Shown here in pieces: positions 9,114 to 18,889 of a DNA stretch of 64,000 nucleotides. Source of the DNA: Rhizobium sp. TH135 (GTDB lineage: Bacteria; Pseudomonadota; Alphaproteobacteria; Rhizobiales; Rhizobiaceae); the NCBI RefSeq assembly GCF_002855515.1, contig NZ_PKRP01000001.1, positions 434,001 to 498,000 of the forward strand, written 5' to 3'. The position numbers and the translations under genes are program-made. The notes beneath the pieces were generated by a model. It ran no database searches, was not told the DNA's origin, and worked only from the letters and a program-made list of their open reading frames with translations. Numbering within the stretch: the first letter of the stretch is position 1; every line of letters begins with the position of its first letter.

Positions 9114-11096
9114 ATGATTTCTCCCGAAAAACATCAGCGGATGGCGAATGCGATCCGTTTCCTCGCCATGGATGCAGTGGAAAAGGCCAATTCCGGCCAT
9201 CCCGGCATGCCCATGGGCTGCGCCGATGTCGCAACCGTTCTTTTCACCCGCTACCTGAGCTTCGACCCGAAGAACCCGCTCTGGCCCGACCGCGACCGCT
9301 TCGTGCTGTCAGCCGGCCACGGCTCCATGCTGATCTACTCGCTCCTCTATCTAACCGGCTATGAGGACATGACGATCGAGGACATCAAGTCCTTCCGTCA
9401 GCTCGGTGCAAAGACCGCCGGTCACCCGGAATATGGCCACGCCTCCGGGATCGAAACGACCACCGGTCCGCTCGGCCAGGGCATTGCGACCGCCGTCGGT
9501 ATGGCACTCGCGGAGAAGAAGCTCGAAGACGAGTTCGGCTCTGAGCTGCAGAACCACTACACTTATGTGCTTGCCGGTGACGGCTGCCTCATGGAAGGCA
9601 TCAGCCAGGAAGCGATCACGCTCGCCGGCCACCTGAAGCTCAACAAGCTGATCGTCTTCTGGGACGATAACGGCATCTCGATCGACGGCGCGATCTCGCT
9701 CGCCGACTCGACCGACCAGCATGCCCGCTTCCGCGCGGCCAACTGGAACACGATCGCCATCGACGGCCACGATCCGGAAGCAATCGCCGCTGCCATCGAG
9801 ACCGCCAAGAAGTCCGACAAGCCGACCATGATCGCGGCGAAGACCGTGATCGGCTTCGGCGCGCCGAACAAGGCCGGCACCCACAAGGTTCACGGTTCGC
9901 CGCTCGGCGCCGACGAAATTGCAGCGACCCGCAAGGCGCTCGGCTGGAACGAGGAAGCCTTCTCGATCCCCGCTGACGTGCTCGACGCCTGGCGCCTCGC
10001 CGGCCTGCGCTCGACCAAGACCCGCAAGGACTGGGAAGCCCGCCTCGCTGGTGCCGACGCCGAGAAGCGCGCCGAATTCAACCGCCGCTTCGCCGGCGAA
10101 CTGCCCGGCACGCTCGCCGGCGCCGTCGACGCTTACAAGAAGAAGCTCGCTGAAACCAAGCCGACGGTCGCAACCCGCAAGGCTTCCGAGGATGCGCTCG
10201 AAGTCATCAACGGTGTCGTCACCGAAACGCTCGGCGGCTCCGCCGACCTGACCGGCTCGAACAACACCAAGACCAGCCAGACCAAGTCGATCACGCCGAC
10301 CGACTTCTCCGGCCGTTACATCCATTACGGTATCCGCGAGCACGGCATGGCAGCTGCCATGAACGGGATTGCGCTGCATGGCGGCCTGATCCCCTATTCC
10401 GGCGGCTTCCTGATCTTCTCCGACTATTGCCGTCCGTCGATCCGTCTGGCGGCCCTCATGGGCATCCGCGTCATCCACGTCCTGACCCATGATTCCATCG
10501 GTCTTGGCGAAGACGGTCCGACCCACCAGCCGGTAGAGCACATGGCAGCGCTCCGCGCCATTCCGAACCTGATGATGTTCCGCCCGGCTGACGCCACGGA
10601 AACGGTGGAATGCTGGCAGGTTGCGCTCGAAACAAAGGATCGTCCGTCGGGCATCGCGCTCACGCGTCAGAACCTGATCCCGGCCCGCACCGAATACGAA
10701 GAGCGCAACCTCTGCGCCCAGGGCGCCTATGAGCTGATCTCGGCCAGCGACGCCAAGGTCTCGATCTTCGCCTCCGGTTCGGAAGTCGAGATCGCGATGA
10801 AGGCCCAGCAGCAGCTGGAAGCCAAGGGCATCTCCGCCCGCGTCGTTTCCGTTCCCTGCTTCGAACTTTTCTTCGAGCAGGACGCTGACTACCAGGAAGC
10901 GATCATCGGCAACGCGCCGGTCAAGATCGCCGTCGAAGCCGGCATTCGCCAGGGCTGGGACGCGATCATCGGCTCCACCGGCACCTTCATCGGCATGAAG
11001 TCCTTCGGCGCCTCCGGTCCTGCCAAGGAACTCTACAAGCACTTCGGCATCACGGCGGACGCCGTCGTGGCCGCCGCCGAAGCCAAGCTTGCCTGA
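9114..11096 (+). CDS. tkt: Transketolase
   Basis: 660 aa, full length. Thiamine-diphosphate enzyme that moves two-carbon ketol units between pentose, tetrose and hexose phosphates, linking the pentose phosphate pathway to glycolysis. Visible features: [10 protein letters not shown] near the start, the ThDP-binding [13 protein letters not shown] with the following N of WDDNGIS, and the catalytic glutamate block [14 protein letters not shown]. The C-terminal domain continues to the end. It heads a run of sugar-phosphate genes (tkt, gap, then pgk and aldolase) and is only 75 nt from gap. Confidence 0.97.
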   Translation: MISPEKHQRMANAIRFLAMDAVEKANSGHPGMPMGCADVATVLFTRYLSFDPKNPLWPDRDRFVLSAGHGSMLIYSLLYLTGYEDMTIEDIKSFRQLGAKTAGHPEYGHASGIETTTGPLGQGIATAVGMALAEKKLEDEFGSELQNHYTYVLAGDGCLMEGISQEAITLAGHLKLNKLIVFWDDNGISIDGAISLADSTDQHARFRAANWNTIAIDGHDPEAIAAAIETAKKSDKPTMIAAKTVIGFGAPNKAGTHKVHGSPLGADEIAATRKALGWNEEAFSIPADVLDAWRLAGLRSTKTRKDWEARLAGADAEKRAEFNRRFAGELPGTLAGAVDAYKKKLAETKPTVATRKASEDALEVINGVVTETLGGSADLTGSNNTKTSQTKSITPTDFSGRYIHYGIREHGMAAAMNGIALHGGLIPYSGGFLIFSDYCRPSIRLAALMGIRVIHVLTHDSIGLGEDGPTHQPVEHMAALRAIPNLMMFRPADATETVECWQVALETKDRPSGIALTRQNLIPARTEYEERNLCAQGAYELISASDAKVSIFASGSEVEIAMKAQQQLEAKGISARVVSVPCFELFFEQDADYQEAIIGNAPVKIAVEAGIRQGWDAIIGSTGTFIGMKSFGASGPAKELYKHFGITADAVVAAAEAKLA

Positions 11097-11107
11097 CACA
11101 ATCCCGC

Positions 11108-11131
11108 CAGGGCGTCCCCCAAGGCGCCCTG
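11108..11131 (+). other. Hairpin in the tkt-gap spacer, no T-run
   Basis: Arms CAGGGCG (11108-11114) and CGCCCTG (11125-11131) form a 7-bp stem. No T tract follows, so it is more likely a processing or mRNA-stabilising structure within a tkt-gap transcript than a terminator. Confidence 0.45.
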
Positions 11132-11171
11132 ACATTGCCCAAGAGCTCAATATTCAATCGGGAGTGCACCA

Positions 11172-12182
11172 ATGACTGTGAAAGTTGCCATCAACGGCTT
11201 CGGCCGTATCGGACGTAACGTTCTCCGCGCCATCGTCGAATCCGGCCGCACCGACATCGAAGTCGTCGCCATCAACGATCTCGGCCCGGTCGAGACGAAC
11301 GCGCATCTGCTGCGTTACGACTCGATCCACGGCAAGTTCCCGGCCACGGTCAAGGTCGAAGGCGACACGATCATCATCGACGGCGGCAAGCCGATCAAGG
11401 TCACCGCGATCAAGGATCCGGCCACGCTTCCCCACAAGGAACTCGGCGTCGACATCGCCATGGAATGCACGGGCATCTTCACCTCGCGTGACAAGGCTGC
11501 CCTTCACCTTCAGGCTGGCGCCAAGCGCGTCATCGTCTCGGCTCCGGCCGATGGCGCCGACCTGACGGTCGTCTTCGGCGTAAACCACGACCAGCTGACC
11601 AAGGACCACCTGGTCATCTCCAACGCATCCTGCACGACGAACTGCCTGGTTCCGGTCGTCAAGACGCTGGATGACGCCGTCGGCATCGACCACGGCTTCA
11701 TGACCACGATCCACTCCTACACGGGCGACCAGCCGACGCTCGACACCATGCACAAGGACCTGTACCGCGCTCGCGCCGCAGCCCTGTCCATGATCCCGAC
11801 CTCGACGGGTGCAGCCAAGGCCGTTGGCCTCGTGCTCCCGCACCTCAAGGGCCGTCTCGACGGCACCTCGATCCGCGTGCCGACCCCGAACGTCTCGGTC
11901 GTCGACTTCAAGTTCGTCGCCAAGAAGAACACCACCGCGCAGGAAATCAACGACGCCATCATCGCCGCCTCCAACGGCGCGCTGAAGGGCATCCTCAGTT
12001 ACACCGACGAGCCGCTGGTCAGCCGTGACTTCAACCACGACAGCCACTCCTCGATCTTCGCGCTCGACCAGACCAAGGTTCTCGAAGGCAACTTCGTCCG
12101 CATCCTGACCTGGTACGACAACGAGTGGGGCTTCTCCAACCGCATGTCGGACACGGCTGTGGCGCTCGCCAAGCTCATCTGA
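11172..12182 (+). CDS. gap: Glyceraldehyde-3-phosphate dehydrogenase, type I
   Basis: 336 aa. Catalyses the NAD-linked oxidation and phosphorylation of glyceraldehyde-3-phosphate, and its reverse. The Rossmann start [14 protein letters not shown] is followed by Asp36 in VVAINDLGP; an acidic residue here favours NAD over NADP. The catalytic cysteine is Cys154 in SNASCTTNC, with the base His181 in [16 protein letters not shown] lies just before the ATG. Likely shares a transcript with tkt and ends in a strong terminator. Confidence 0.97.
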   Translation: MTVKVAINGFGRIGRNVLRAIVESGRTDIEVVAINDLGPVETNAHLLRYDSIHGKFPATVKVEGDTIIIDGGKPIKVTAIKDPATLPHKELGVDIAMECTGIFTSRDKAALHLQAGAKRVIVSAPADGADLTVVFGVNHDQLTKDHLVISNASCTTNCLVPVVKTLDDAVGIDHGFMTTIHSYTGDQPTLDTMHKDLYRARAAALSMIPTSTGAAKAVGLVLPHLKGRLDGTSIRVPTPNVSVVDFKFVAKKNTTAQEINDAIIAASNGALKGILSYTDEPLVSRDFNHDSHSSIFALDQTKVLEGNFVRILTWYDNEWGFSNRMSDTAVALAKLI

Positions 12183-12205
12183 TCATCAGGACTTCATCTC
12201 TGAGG

Positions 12206-12235
12206 AAGGCGGGCCAGCAATGGCCCGCCTTCTTT
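12206..12235 (+). terminator. Intrinsic terminator after gap
   Basis: Perfect 11-bp stem AAGGCGGGCCA / TGGCCCGCCTT with a GCAA tetraloop followed by CTTT. It isolates gap from the BCCT gene. Confidence 0.85.
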
Positions 12236-12282
12236 CGTTTCGGAGATCAGAAAGTCGGTCGGAAAAAAAGCTGCGCTGCGCG

Positions 12283-12307
12283 GGAACAATGCGGCACGTC
12301 AATGGTT
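12283..12307 (+). promoter_or_regulatory. Near-consensus EcfG (general stress) promoter for the BCCT gene
   Basis: GGAAC at 12283-12287, a 16-nt spacer, then GGTT at 12304-12307. The alphaproteobacterial EcfG/RpoE2 consensus is GGAAC-N16/17-CGTT, so one base differs. It lies after the gap terminator and about 120 nt before the chosen TTG start of an osmolyte transporter, a sensible stress target. Confidence 0.45.
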
Positions 12308-12425
12308 GCCCCTTCGAATTGTGGCGCAAATACGGCTGCTCCGGCAGACCTGCGCCCCTTTCTGGCGCGCGTTCCGCGCCGTCTTCGGGGCCTTGGCCCC
12401 ACCCATTCGAAAGGATACCGGACCA

Positions 12426-14084
12426 TTGGCCATAACAACCACCGATCCCAATACCGCTGTCGCCGAAGAGGCGATCCCGGCGCCAGAAGGGCGCACCGAG
12501 ATCATCGACACGACCTATGAGATCGGTCAGGACAACATCAATTTCCGCCGCCGTTTCGTCTTCGAACTCGACATCCACAACGTCGTCTTCAGCGTCTCGG
12601 CCCTCGCAATCGTCGTCTTCACCTTCCTGACGCTGGCCTTTCAGACCACGCTCGAGCCAGCCTTCACTGGCCTCCGCGACTTCCTCACCGGCAATCTCGA
12701 CTGGTTCTTCCTGTTGACCGGCAACGTCTTCGTTCTGGTCTGCATCGGCCTGATCGTCTCGCCGCTCGGACGGATCCGCCTCGGTGGCCCGGATGCGCGT
12801 CCAGACTACAGCAACCTCTCCTGGTTCTCGATGCTCTTTGCCGCCGGCATGGGCATCGGCCTGATGTTCTACGGCGTCTCCGAGCCCATGGGGCACTTCA
12901 CCGCCGCCCTTGGCGGCCCGGTCTTCGAAGATGGCGTGCGGACTGACTGGGCACCGCTCAACGGTGCGGTCGGTGACCCGGAAACTGCTCGTCGCCTCGC
13001 CATGGCCGCGACCATCTTCCACTGGGGTCTGCACCCTTGGGCGATCTATGCGGTCGTGGCGCTTTCGCTCGCACTCTTCTCCTTCAACAAGGGCCTGCCT
13101 CTTACCCTGCGCTCGATCTTCTACCCGATCTTCGGCGAACGCGTCTGGGGCTGGCCAGGCCATGTCATCGATATCCTTGCGGTCTTCGCCACCATCTTCG
13201 GCCTGTCGACCTCGCTCGGCATCGGTGCCCAGCAAGCGAGTGCTGGCCTCGAATTCCTCTTCGGCATTCCCTCGACCCAGACGACGATGATCCTGCTTGT
13301 GCTCGCGATCACCTGTATCGCCATCGCATCCGTCGTGGCGGGTATGGACAAGGGCGTCAAACTGCTCTCCGAGGTCAATCTCGGCCTCGCTGCCTTGCTG
13401 CTCGTCTTCATCATCGCGGTCGGCCCGACCATGCAGATCGTCCAAGGCTTCTTCCTGAACCTCAAGGCCTATGCGACCTATCTGCCGGCCTTGTCCAATC
13501 CCTTCGGGCGTGAAGACACCAACTTCGCTCAGGGCTGGACGGCCTTCTACTGGGCCTGGTGGATCAGCTGGTCGCCCTTTGTCGGCATGTTCATCGCCCG
13601 CGTAAGCCGTGGCCGCACGGTCCGCGGTCTCCTGACGGCTGTGCTGCTCATTCCCTCGCTGGTCTCCGTCCTCTGGATGACAGCACTTGGCGGCACGGCA
13701 ATCAGCCAGGTCGTCAATGACGGCCTGACCAGCGTCCAGGATGCAGCACTTGAACTGCAGCTGTTCGAGATGCTGGCCCACCTGCCGCTCACGGCCGTCA
13801 CATCCTTCATCGGCATCGTGCTCGTGGTGGTCTTCTTCGTCACCTCATCCGACTCCGGCTCGCTGGTGATCGACACGATCTCGGCCGGCGGCAAGGTCAA
13901 TGCGCCCGTGCCGCAGCGGGTGTTCTGGGCAACCTTCGAGGGCCTCGTCGCCATCGCGCTGCTGCTTGGCGGCGGACTTGTGGCCCTCCAGGCAATGGCC
14001 GTTTCTACCGGCCTGCCCTTTGCCATCGTGCTTCTGGGAGCAAGCTACGCTTTGATCCGCGGACTGCTCTCCGAACCCCGATAA
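12426..14084 (+). CDS. BCCT-family betaine/choline/carnitine transporter
   Basis: 552 aa from TTG 12426, with AAGGA 10 nt upstream. The open frame extends back to 12306, but that part has no transporter similarity. About 12 membrane spans follow a soluble N-terminus. Family motifs: SMLFAAGMGIGLMFYGVSEP, where the glycine-rich GMGIG stretch is that of sodium-coupled members, and the TM8 signature WAWWISWSPFVGMFIARVSRGR (split over 13545-13615). Function: uptake of a trimethylammonium osmolyte such as glycine betaine; the exact substrate cannot be read. The long C-terminal osmosensing tail of BetP is absent. A possible stress promoter lies upstream. Confidence 0.92.
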   Translation: MAITTTDPNTAVAEEAIPAPEGRTEIIDTTYEIGQDNINFRRRFVFELDIHNVVFSVSALAIVVFTFLTLAFQTTLEPAFTGLRDFLTGNLDWFFLLTGNVFVLVCIGLIVSPLGRIRLGGPDARPDYSNLSWFSMLFAAGMGIGLMFYGVSEPMGHFTAALGGPVFEDGVRTDWAPLNGAVGDPETARRLAMAATIFHWGLHPWAIYAVVALSLALFSFNKGLPLTLRSIFYPIFGERVWGWPGHVIDILAVFATIFGLSTSLGIGAQQASAGLEFLFGIPSTQTTMILLVLAITCIAIASVVAGMDKGVKLLSEVNLGLAALLLVFIIAVGPTMQIVQGFFLNLKAYATYLPALSNPFGREDTNFAQGWTAFYWAWWISWSPFVGMFIARVSRGRTVRGLLTAVLLIPSLVSVLWMTALGGTAISQVVNDGLTSVQDAALELQLFEMLAHLPLTAVTSFIGIVLVVVFFVTSSDSGSLVIDTISAGGKVNAPVPQRVFWATFEGLVAIALLLGGGLVALQAMAVSTGLPFAIVLLGASYALIRGLLSEPR

Positions 14085-14090
14085 AATTTC

Positions 14091-14124
14091 GTAGGGCGGA
14101 TTAAAGAATTTAAATCCGCCCTAC
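14091..14124. repeat. Perfect 12-bp inverted repeat after the BCCT gene, REP-like
   Basis: GTAGGGCGGATT at 14091-14102 and AATCCGCCCTAC at 14113-14124, separated by a 10-nt A/T-rich spacer. It begins 6 nt after the BCCT stop but has no T-run, so it is not a standard terminator. The GTAGGGCGGAT sequence type resembles dispersed REP/MITE-like palindromes of proteobacteria. No second copy is evident in this window. Confidence 0.6.
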
Positions 14125-14304
14125 TATGATCATGATCTTGTTCCATTTTGCGCGAGCCGTTCGGCACGCATCTAAATTTCCGGTTTGCAAGGATTGCCCG
14201 TCATGACGACGGGAAACCACCATCTTTCGGTTTGACAGCCGGAGAGAGGGACCGGACAGTGATGGGCGCCGCCGGTCGGCCGGCATCGAGAAAGGGGAAG
14301 AGGA

Positions 14305-16134
14305 TTGAGTGAGTTTTACGCGGTAACGTTGGTTGCGACGGCTCTGGTTTTCCTGGCCGCCTTTTCGAGCCTCATCGCTTTCCGCTTCGGCGCGCCGCTC
14401 CTTCTTCTCTTTCTGACCATTGGCCTTGGCGCGGGTGTCGATGGCCTCGGCATCGACTTCTCCAACTTCCCCCTCGCTTATGTGGTTGGCTCGCTTGCCC
14501 TGGCAGTCGTGCTTTTTGATTCGGGCTTCGGCACATCACTGCAATCCTTCCGCCTGTCAGCGGCCCCCGCCCTGACGCTCGCGACCTTCGGCGTGCTACT
14601 GACGACTGTCCTGCTAGGCGTGGCAGCCCATTTCCTCTTCGGCTTCAGCTATCTCGAGGGTCTGCTGCTCGGCGCCATCCTCGCGTCCACGGATGCGGCC
14701 GCCGTCTTCTTCCTCCTGCGCATCGGCGGCATCAACATCCGTGACCGCGTCCGTTCGGCCCTGGAAGTCGAATCCGGCACCAACGATCCCATGGCGATCT
14801 TCCTCGCCATCGCCCTCGTCGAGTTGATCTCGAACGGCAGCGGCGCGGATGGTCTTTCGCTGGATCTACTCAGGCTCTTCGTCGAGCAGATGGGTATCGG
14901 GCTCATCCTCGGTCTTGTCGGTGGTGCGTCGATCGCCTTCATCCTGCGCAAGTTGCAGATCGAGCAGGGACTGGCACCGATCTTCATGCTCGCCATGGCC
15001 CTGATGATCTTCGCCTTTACCGGCCTGATCGGCGGCAGCGGCTTCCTGGCCGTGTATGTCGCTGGCATCTATGCGGGGTCGCGCAAGCTGCCCTCCACGG
15101 TATCGATCAAGCGCTTCCAGGATGGGATGACTTGGCTCTCCCAGATCATCATGTTCCTGGTGCTGGGCCTGCTCGCGACCCCCTCGCAATTCCCGCAGAT
15201 CCTGCTGCCTGCGGTCCTTCTCGCTCTCTTCCTCGTCTTCATCGCGCGTCCGCTCGCCGTCTGGCTCTGCCTCCTGCCGTTCGACTTCACCCAGCGTGAA
15301 ACGGGCTTCATCGCCTGGGTCGGTCTACGCGGCGCCGTTTCGATCCTGCTCGGGATCGTCCCGGTCATCGGCAGCATGGAAAACGGCCAGCTCTTCTTCA
15401 ACACGGCCTTCATCGTCGTGATGATCTCGCTGGTGCTGCAAGGCTGGACCATCAAGCCGCTTGCCAAGCGTCTCGGCCTCATCATCCCGCCGCGGATCGG
15501 GGCTATCGACAAGGTCGAACTCGACCTGCCGGGCACCGCCAACCACGAGCTGCTGGCCTACCGCGTCGTCGCCGGCAGCCCCGTGCTCCGCGGCGAGCGC
15601 ATCCCGCGCTGGGCCATGCCCTCGCTTGTCATCCGCGATGGCAAGTCGATGCGTTATCAATATGCGGGCCGTCTGCGCGAGAATGACCAGGTCTACCTCT
15701 TCATCGCGCCGAGCTATTCCAAGCTGCTCGACCGGCTCTTCGCGACCGAAGCCCCGGTGGCCGAGGACGACGGCGAATTCTTCGGCACCTTCGCCATCGC
15801 TCCCGCCAGCCATGTGCGCGATATCGACGAGGCTTATGGGCCGCTGTCGATCTCCGACAGCGAGCGCGGCAAGACGGTCGCGGAACTGATCACCCAGCGC
15901 GTCGGGGGCCGCCCAGACTATGCCGACCGCGTCCGCCTCGGCACGATTGTTCTCATCGTGCGCGACATCGACGAGCACGGCCACATCGCCTCCGTCGGCG
16001 TCTCGATGGAACCGGTCGAGCCGGCAACCACCTGGCCGATCTTCCTCAATATCCGCGAACTCGCCCATGCGACGCGCGATTACCTGCGTCGCAAACGCGG
16101 CGCGGCGGCCGTCGATCGCAGCGCCGAAAAATGA
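14305..16134 (+). CDS. CPA1-type potassium/sodium-proton antiporter with regulatory C-terminus (NhaP2/CvrA-like)
   Basis: 609 aa from a TTG start preceded by AAGGGGAAGAGG. Roughly 12-13 membrane helices occupy residues 1-400, including the exchanger core [15 protein letters not shown] and [15 protein letters not shown], where TDA and ND are the ion-binding helices typical of CPA1 exchangers. A cytoplasmic RCK_C/TrkA-C-like domain follows (about 405-485: [20 protein letters not shown]), then a CorC/HlyC transporter-associated domain at about 500-590. That layout matches YcgO/NhaP2 proteins that export K+ under osmotic or alkaline stress. It follows an osmolyte importer, a plausible functional pairing. 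Confidence 0.9.
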   Translation: MSEFYAVTLVATALVFLAAFSSLIAFRFGAPLLLLFLTIGLGAGVDGLGIDFSNFPLAYVVGSLALAVVLFDSGFGTSLQSFRLSAAPALTLATFGVLLTTVLLGVAAHFLFGFSYLEGLLLGAILASTDAAAVFFLLRIGGINIRDRVRSALEVESGTNDPMAIFLAIALVELISNGSGADGLSLDLLRLFVEQMGIGLILGLVGGASIAFILRKLQIEQGLAPIFMLAMALMIFAFTGLIGGSGFLAVYVAGIYAGSRKLPSTVSIKRFQDGMTWLSQIIMFLVLGLLATPSQFPQILLPAVLLALFLVFIARPLAVWLCLLPFDFTQRETGFIAWVGLRGAVSILLGIVPVIGSMENGQLFFNTAFIVVMISLVLQGWTIKPLAKRLGLIIPPRIGAIDKVELDLPGTANHELLAYRVVAGSPVLRGERIPRWAMPSLVIRDGKSMRYQYAGRLRENDQVYLFIAPSYSKLLDRLFATEAPVAEDDGEFFGTFAIAPASHVRDIDEAYGPLSISDSERGKTVAELITQRVGGRPDYADRVRLGTIVLIVRDIDEHGHIASVGVSMEPVEPATTWPIFLNIRELAHATRDYLRRKRGAAAVDRSAEK

Positions 16135-16219
16135 GCCGGCGCGCCTTGCGCCGTCACATGAGCGGTGTAAGGTCCGGCCCGCAAGCCCAATTCCAACAGC
16201 ATTCAAGACGGGTAGACCC

Positions 16220-17419
16220 ATGCCGGCTTTCAAGACACTCGACGATCTCACCGACATCGCAGGCAAGCGCGTGCTTGTCCGCGTTGACCTCAACGTCCCC
16301 GTGACCAACGGCAAGGTCTCCGACACGACCCGCATCGAGCGCGTTGCGCCGACGATCCTGGAACTCTCGGAAAAGGGCGCCAAGGTCATCCTGCTCGCTC
16401 ATTTCGGTCGTCCGAAGGGCGAGCCGGTCGCAGACCAGTCGCTGTCTCTGATCGCGCCTGCCGTAGAGGAAGTGCTCGACCAGCGCGTCGCCTTCGCCTC
16501 CGACTGCATCGGCGCCCCGGCTGCCGATGCCATCGCCAAGATGGAGAACGGCGACATCATGCTTCTGGAAAACACCCGCTTCCACAAGGGAGAAGAGAAG
16601 AACACCCCGGAGTTTACCGCCGAACTCGCCAAGAACGGCGACATCTACGTCAACGACGCCTTCTCGGCCGCACACCGCGCGCATGCCTCAACCGAAGGCC
16701 TCGCCCATCACCTGCCCGCCTATGCCGGCCGCACCATGCAGGCTGAGCTGGAAGCGCTGGAAAAGGGTCTGGGTCAGCCCACACGGCCGGTCGTTGCCAT
16801 CGTCGGCGGCGCCAAGGTCTCGACCAAGATCGATCTGCTTTCCAACCTCGTGACCAAGGTCGACGCCCTCGTCATCGGCGGCGGCATGGCGAACACCTTC
16901 ATCGCCGCCCAGGGAATCGATGTCGGCAAGTCGCTCTGCGAGCATGACCTCGCCGACACCGCCCGTTCGATCATGGAAACGGCGAAGACCGCGGGCTGCG
17001 CCATCGTGCTGCCCGTCGACGGCGTCGTTGCCCGCGAGTTCAAGGCCAATGCCGCCAACGAGACCGTCGACATCAACGCAATCCCCGCGGATGCCATGAT
17101 GCTGGACGTCGGCCCGAAATCGGTCGAGCTGATCAACTCCTGGATCGGTAAAGCAGCAACGCTGGTCTGGAACGGCCCGCTCGGTGCCTTTGAAATCGCT
17201 CCCTTCGACAAGGCGACCGTATCGGCCGCTGAGCATGCCGCTGAACAGACCAAGGCCGGCAAGCTCGTTTCCGTTGCCGGCGGCGGCGATACCGTCTCGG
17301 CACTCAACCACGCTGGCGTTGCCGATGACTTCTCCTATGTCTCGACGGCAGGCGGCGCCTTCCTCGAATGGATGGAAGGCAAGGAATTGCCGGGCGTCGC
17401 GGTCCTGACCAAGGGCTGA
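16220..17419 (+). CDS. pgk: Phosphoglycerate kinase
   Basis: 399 aa. Transfers phosphate between 1,3-bisphosphoglycerate and ADP. The signature [14 protein letters not shown] is at the N-terminus, with [10 protein letters not shown] for substrate binding and the C-terminal nucleotide block ending [11 protein letters not shown]. The ATG at 16220 fits the family start [10 protein letters not shown]. In rhizobia pgk commonly follows gap; here two membrane transport genes lie between them. It is followed by a terminator and then the class I aldolase. Confidence 0.97.
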   Translation: MPAFKTLDDLTDIAGKRVLVRVDLNVPVTNGKVSDTTRIERVAPTILELSEKGAKVILLAHFGRPKGEPVADQSLSLIAPAVEEVLDQRVAFASDCIGAPAADAIAKMENGDIMLLENTRFHKGEEKNTPEFTAELAKNGDIYVNDAFSAAHRAHASTEGLAHHLPAYAGRTMQAELEALEKGLGQPTRPVVAIVGGAKVSTKIDLLSNLVTKVDALVIGGGMANTFIAAQGIDVGKSLCEHDLADTARSIMETAKTAGCAIVLPVDGVVAREFKANAANETVDINAIPADAMMLDVGPKSVELINSWIGKAATLVWNGPLGAFEIAPFDKATVSAAEHAAEQTKAGKLVSVAGGGDTVSALNHAGVADDFSYVSTAGGAFLEWMEGKELPGVAVLTKG

Positions 17420-17450
17420 TCACGCCGACCCACCGATCAGAATAACAGTG

Positions 17451-17482
17451 AACCGCGTGTCCCAGGGCACGCGGTTTTTTCG
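17451..17482 (+). terminator. Intrinsic terminator after pgk
   Basis: Arms AACCGCGTG (17451-17459) and CACGCGGTT (17468-17476) with an 8-nt loop, then a T-run. Confidence 0.85.
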
Positions 17483-17647
17483 TGCGCCTTGTCATTTGGC
17501 TGCCGGGTCTTCGGTGCTAGCATGATGCGACGGGAACCTCGGTCCGCCCGGCGGGTTGTTCCCCTCGACGCCAGATGTGCAGTCAAGCGGCGAAACAACA
17601 GCAATTTCCGTGCCGATTGAAACGCATTTAAAAATCTTTGAATTTTC

Positions 17648-17674
17648 AAACGATTGAAATGATTTCAATCGTTT
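17648..17674. promoter_or_regulatory. 27-bp perfect palindrome, candidate LacI/GntR-type operator of the aldolase
   Basis: AAACGATTGAAA (17648-17659), TGA, TTTCAATCGTTT (17663-17674): a perfect 12-bp inverted repeat. A third TTTCAA half-site follows at once (CGTTTCAAT), and ATTGAAACGCATTT lies at about 17616-17629, so the GAAA/TTTC core recurs. GAAA...TTTC cores are typical of LacI-family operators, including the carbon-metabolism regulator CceR in alphaproteobacteria. It lies about 175 bp before the aldolase start. Confidence 0.55.
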
Positions 17675-17848
17675 CAATAGGTTAGCTGCCCATTTTCCCT
17701 TTGGAGAAGTTCTGTTATCGCCGAACTCATCTCGGTCTTTAAAGGCCGAAAGGCTCGAGGGAATGACCCGGACGACCACATCGGTCCGTCGAAAGAGCAA
17801 GAGAATAGTCCGGCGCGACGGCGCCATGTTCAGGGATAGGAGTGAGAT

Positions 17849-18763
17849 ATGGTGGACGCGAAGATGTTGGACAAAATGACCTCGGCACCCGGCTTCATCG
17901 CCGCGCTGGACCAGAGTGGCGGTTCGACACCGGGCGCACTCCGTCTCTATGGCATCTCCGAGAGCGACTACCAGGGCGACGACGAAATGTACCGCCTGAT
18001 CCACGCCATGCGCGTGCGCATCATGAAGGCGCCTGCCTTCACCGGCGACAAGGTCATCGGCGCCATCCTCTTTGAGCGGACCATGGACGGTGATGTCGAC
18101 GGCGAGCCCGTCCCCTCCTTCCTCTGGGAAAAGCGGGGCGTTGTCCCGTTCCTCAAGATCGACAAGGGTCTGATGGAGGAAGAAAACGGCGTTCAACTAA
18201 TGAAGCCCATGCCGGACCTCGACGCGCTTCTCATCCGTGGCCGCGAGAAGGGTATTTTCGGCACCAAGATGCGCTCGGTCATCGCCCATGCCGACAAGGC
18301 CGGCATCACCGCCGTTGTTCGCCAGCAATTCGAAGTTGCCCGCCAGATCATCGCCCAGGGCCTTGTGCCGATCGTCGAACCGGAAGTCTCGATCAAGAGC
18401 CCGAGCAAGACAGAAGCCGAAGCCATCCTGCGCGATGCAATCGCCGCCGAGCTCGACAAGCTGCCATCAGGTGACAAGGTCATGCTCAAGCTGACCATTC
18501 CGACCGTTGCCGACTTCTACGCTCCGCTGATGAACCACGCCTCGGTCGTGCGTGTCGTAGCCCTCTCCGGTGGCTATTCGACGGTCGACGCCTGCGAAAA
18601 GCTGCGACAAAACCACGGCATGATCGCAAGCTTCTCGCGCGCGCTGGCCGAGAAGCTGCGTGTCACCATGAGCGACGCGGAATTCAACAGCAGCATCGCA
18701 GGGACGATCGAGCAGATCTACGCCGCAAGCGTCGCCAAGGTGGGCGCTATCGCGGCCGAGTAA
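17849..18763 (+). CDS. Fructose-bisphosphate aldolase, class I
   Basis: 304 aa. Cleaves or forms fructose-1,6-bisphosphate through a lysine Schiff base without metal. Class I features: FIAALDQSGGSTPGAL near the start, FLWEKRGVVPFLKIDKG, and the lysine in VMLKLTIPT (about residue 214), the likely Schiff-base residue. No class II zinc histidines are seen. The start at 17849 has an upstream AGGAGTG. It completes the tkt-gap-pgk-fba carbon set but has its own long upstream region with a candidate operator. Confidence 0.93.
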   Translation: MVDAKMLDKMTSAPGFIAALDQSGGSTPGALRLYGISESDYQGDDEMYRLIHAMRVRIMKAPAFTGDKVIGAILFERTMDGDVDGEPVPSFLWEKRGVVPFLKIDKGLMEEENGVQLMKPMPDLDALLIRGREKGIFGTKMRSVIAHADKAGITAVVRQQFEVARQIIAQGLVPIVEPEVSIKSPSKTEAEAILRDAIAAELDKLPSGDKVMLKLTIPTVADFYAPLMNHASVVRVVALSGGYSTVDACEKLRQNHGMIASFSRALAEKLRVTMSDAEFNSSIAGTIEQIYAASVAKVGAIAAE

Positions 18764-18827
18764 TCGGCTCCACGCCTCCTAAAAGTAAGACGTGACCACG
18801 AACGTCAAACTTGTCATCAGGACACGA

Positions 18828-18853
18828 AAGCCCGGCCACGCGCCGGGTTTTCT
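18828..18853 (+). terminator. Intrinsic terminator after the aldolase gene
   Basis: CCCGGC (18831-18836) and GCCGGG (18842-18847) form a short GC stem with A's before and TTTTCT after. Confidence 0.65.
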
Positions 18854-18889
18854 GCGTTATGGGAGGGGAATGGAACATCCGGAGCCCGC

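Larger units (their letters stand above)
17420..17848 (+). other. Intergenic region between pgk and the class I aldolase
   Basis: 429 bases. It holds the pgk terminator at its start, then an A/T-rich patch at about 17615-17690 unlike the surrounding GC-rich DNA, with an operator-like palindrome (separate entry). No gene is supported; the minus-strand frame crossing it has no family resemblance. The aldolase ribosome site is the AGGAGTG just before 17849. Confidence 0.6.

Noticed and set aside
12306..12425. N-terminal extension of the BCCT transporter to 12306
   Set aside because: The extra 40 residues lack similarity and overlap the candidate promoter's -10; TTG 12426 has a good ribosome site.
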